Below, in pieces: positions 36,944-37,112 of a stretch of 37,112 bases of DNA (positions are counted from its first letter, which is position 1; each line of letters starts with the position of its first letter). The stretch is from positions 1 to 37,112 of the forward strand of contig CACWVN010000007.1 of assembly GCA_902764285.1 (NCBI GenBank), read 5' to 3'. The DNA is from an uncultured Eubacteriales bacterium (GTDB taxonomy: Bacteria > Bacillota > Clostridia > Christensenellales > Aristaeellaceae). Under the pieces are notes generated by a model that did not search any database, was not told the origin of the DNA, and saw only the letters and a program-made list of their open reading frames with translations. The position numbers were made by a program, and so were the translations under genes.

Positions 36944-37112
36944 ATGGACTACGAACTGCTCTGCGCCCAGCTGGAGGCGCTGGCGGAGGAGGACGGCTGG
37001 TACGTGCCGCTGATGGCGAACGCCTCGGCGCTGCTGTACCAATCGATGGCGGATCTGAACTGGGCGGGGTTTTACCTGATGCGCGGCGGCCGGCTGACGC
37101 TGGGGCCGTTCC
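36944..37112 (+). CDS. msrC: GAF-domain free methionine-R-sulfoxide reductase, 3'-truncated by the window
   Basis: Only the first 56 codons are present. They read MDYELLCAQLEALAEEDG, then ANASALLYQSMADLNWAGFYLM, and end at LTLGPF where the window stops. The LNWAGFY strand and the LGPF that precedes the QGxxAC cysteine are typical of the fRMsr/YebR (MsrC) family. These enzymes reduce free methionine-R-sulfoxide with cysteines in a GAF fold. The catalytic cysteines lie beyond the window edge and cannot be checked. The start is ATG 36944 after CGGAGGG. It is divergent from ylxM with its own promoter. Confidence 0.88.
   Translation, partial: MDYELLCAQLEALAEEDGWYVPLMANASALLYQSMADLNWAGFYLMRGGRLTLGPF

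Overview
The window comes from a high-G+C member of the Clostridia (Firmicutes/Bacillota), probably an uncultured gut-type lineage; no species can be named from the sequence. The evidence is AGGAGG-type ribosome binding sites, sigma-A promoters of the TTGACA-N17-TATAAT type, short hairpin-plus-T terminators, the Firmicutes gene order ylxM-ffh-rpsP-khpA, a PPi-type phosphofructokinase, DUF4317 and VanW-domain proteins, DapF, a SpoIID/LytB-domain protein and a bacterial ferredoxin. No rRNA, tRNA, CRISPR array, transposase or phage gene was seen. It reads as ordinary chromosome with several unusual gene arrangements.

Layout, left to right. 1-4233 (+): VanW-domain membrane protein, RidA, a divergent PRPP-synthetase-like protein, and a DUF4317 protein with its own promoter. 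4301-5125 (-): dapF, convergent with DUF4317 across a shared terminator. 5240-6468 (+): a 75-aa orphan and a secreted protein. 6851-8921 (+): a two-gene unit of CobW/P47K GTPases. One carries a very long His-rich metal-binding tract; the other is fused to a domain resembling the C-terminus of the YcgQ/TIGR03943 family. 9040-9537 (+): secreted SH3-like protein. 9858-14951 (+): a ChvE/GguAB-type monosaccharide ABC importer with one binding protein, one double ATPase and two different permeases, behind a strong promoter and a possible cre site. 15105-17245 (+): a FecCD/BtuD-type corrinoid or iron-chelate importer pair with no binding protein, behind a consensus promoter.

17331-19307 (-): M20 amidohydrolase, a 59-aa small protein and a single-pass membrane protein. 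19308-19714 is a long AT-rich divergent regulatory region rich in palindromes, followed by an aldo/keto reductase (+). 20675-25213 (-): an MBOAT O-acyltransferase, DHHW/AlgX-like protein and RCC1-repeat protein operon, which suggests acylation of an extracytoplasmic glycan. 25502-27453 (+): PPi-phosphofructokinase and a chloramphenicol-acetyltransferase-fold enzyme. 27497-33808 (-): a cell-envelope run (SpoIID/SH3 protein, four-repeat peptidoglycan-binding protein with a degenerate NlpC/P60 end, TrmN6-like methyltransferase, small membrane protein). It leads into thiT, which has its own promoter, a TPP riboswitch and a terminator. 34010-34180 (-): 2[4Fe-4S] ferredoxin. 34367-36749 (-): ylxM-ffh-rpsP-khpA. 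36944-end (+): the start of a GAF-domain free methionine-R-sulfoxide reductase.

The points most worth following are the paired CobW GTPases with the unusual C-terminal fusion, ThiT with an added signal peptide and acidic linker under a TPP riboswitch, the acyltransferase operon ending in an RCC1 protein, the two-permease sugar importer, and the palindrome cluster at 19336-19465.
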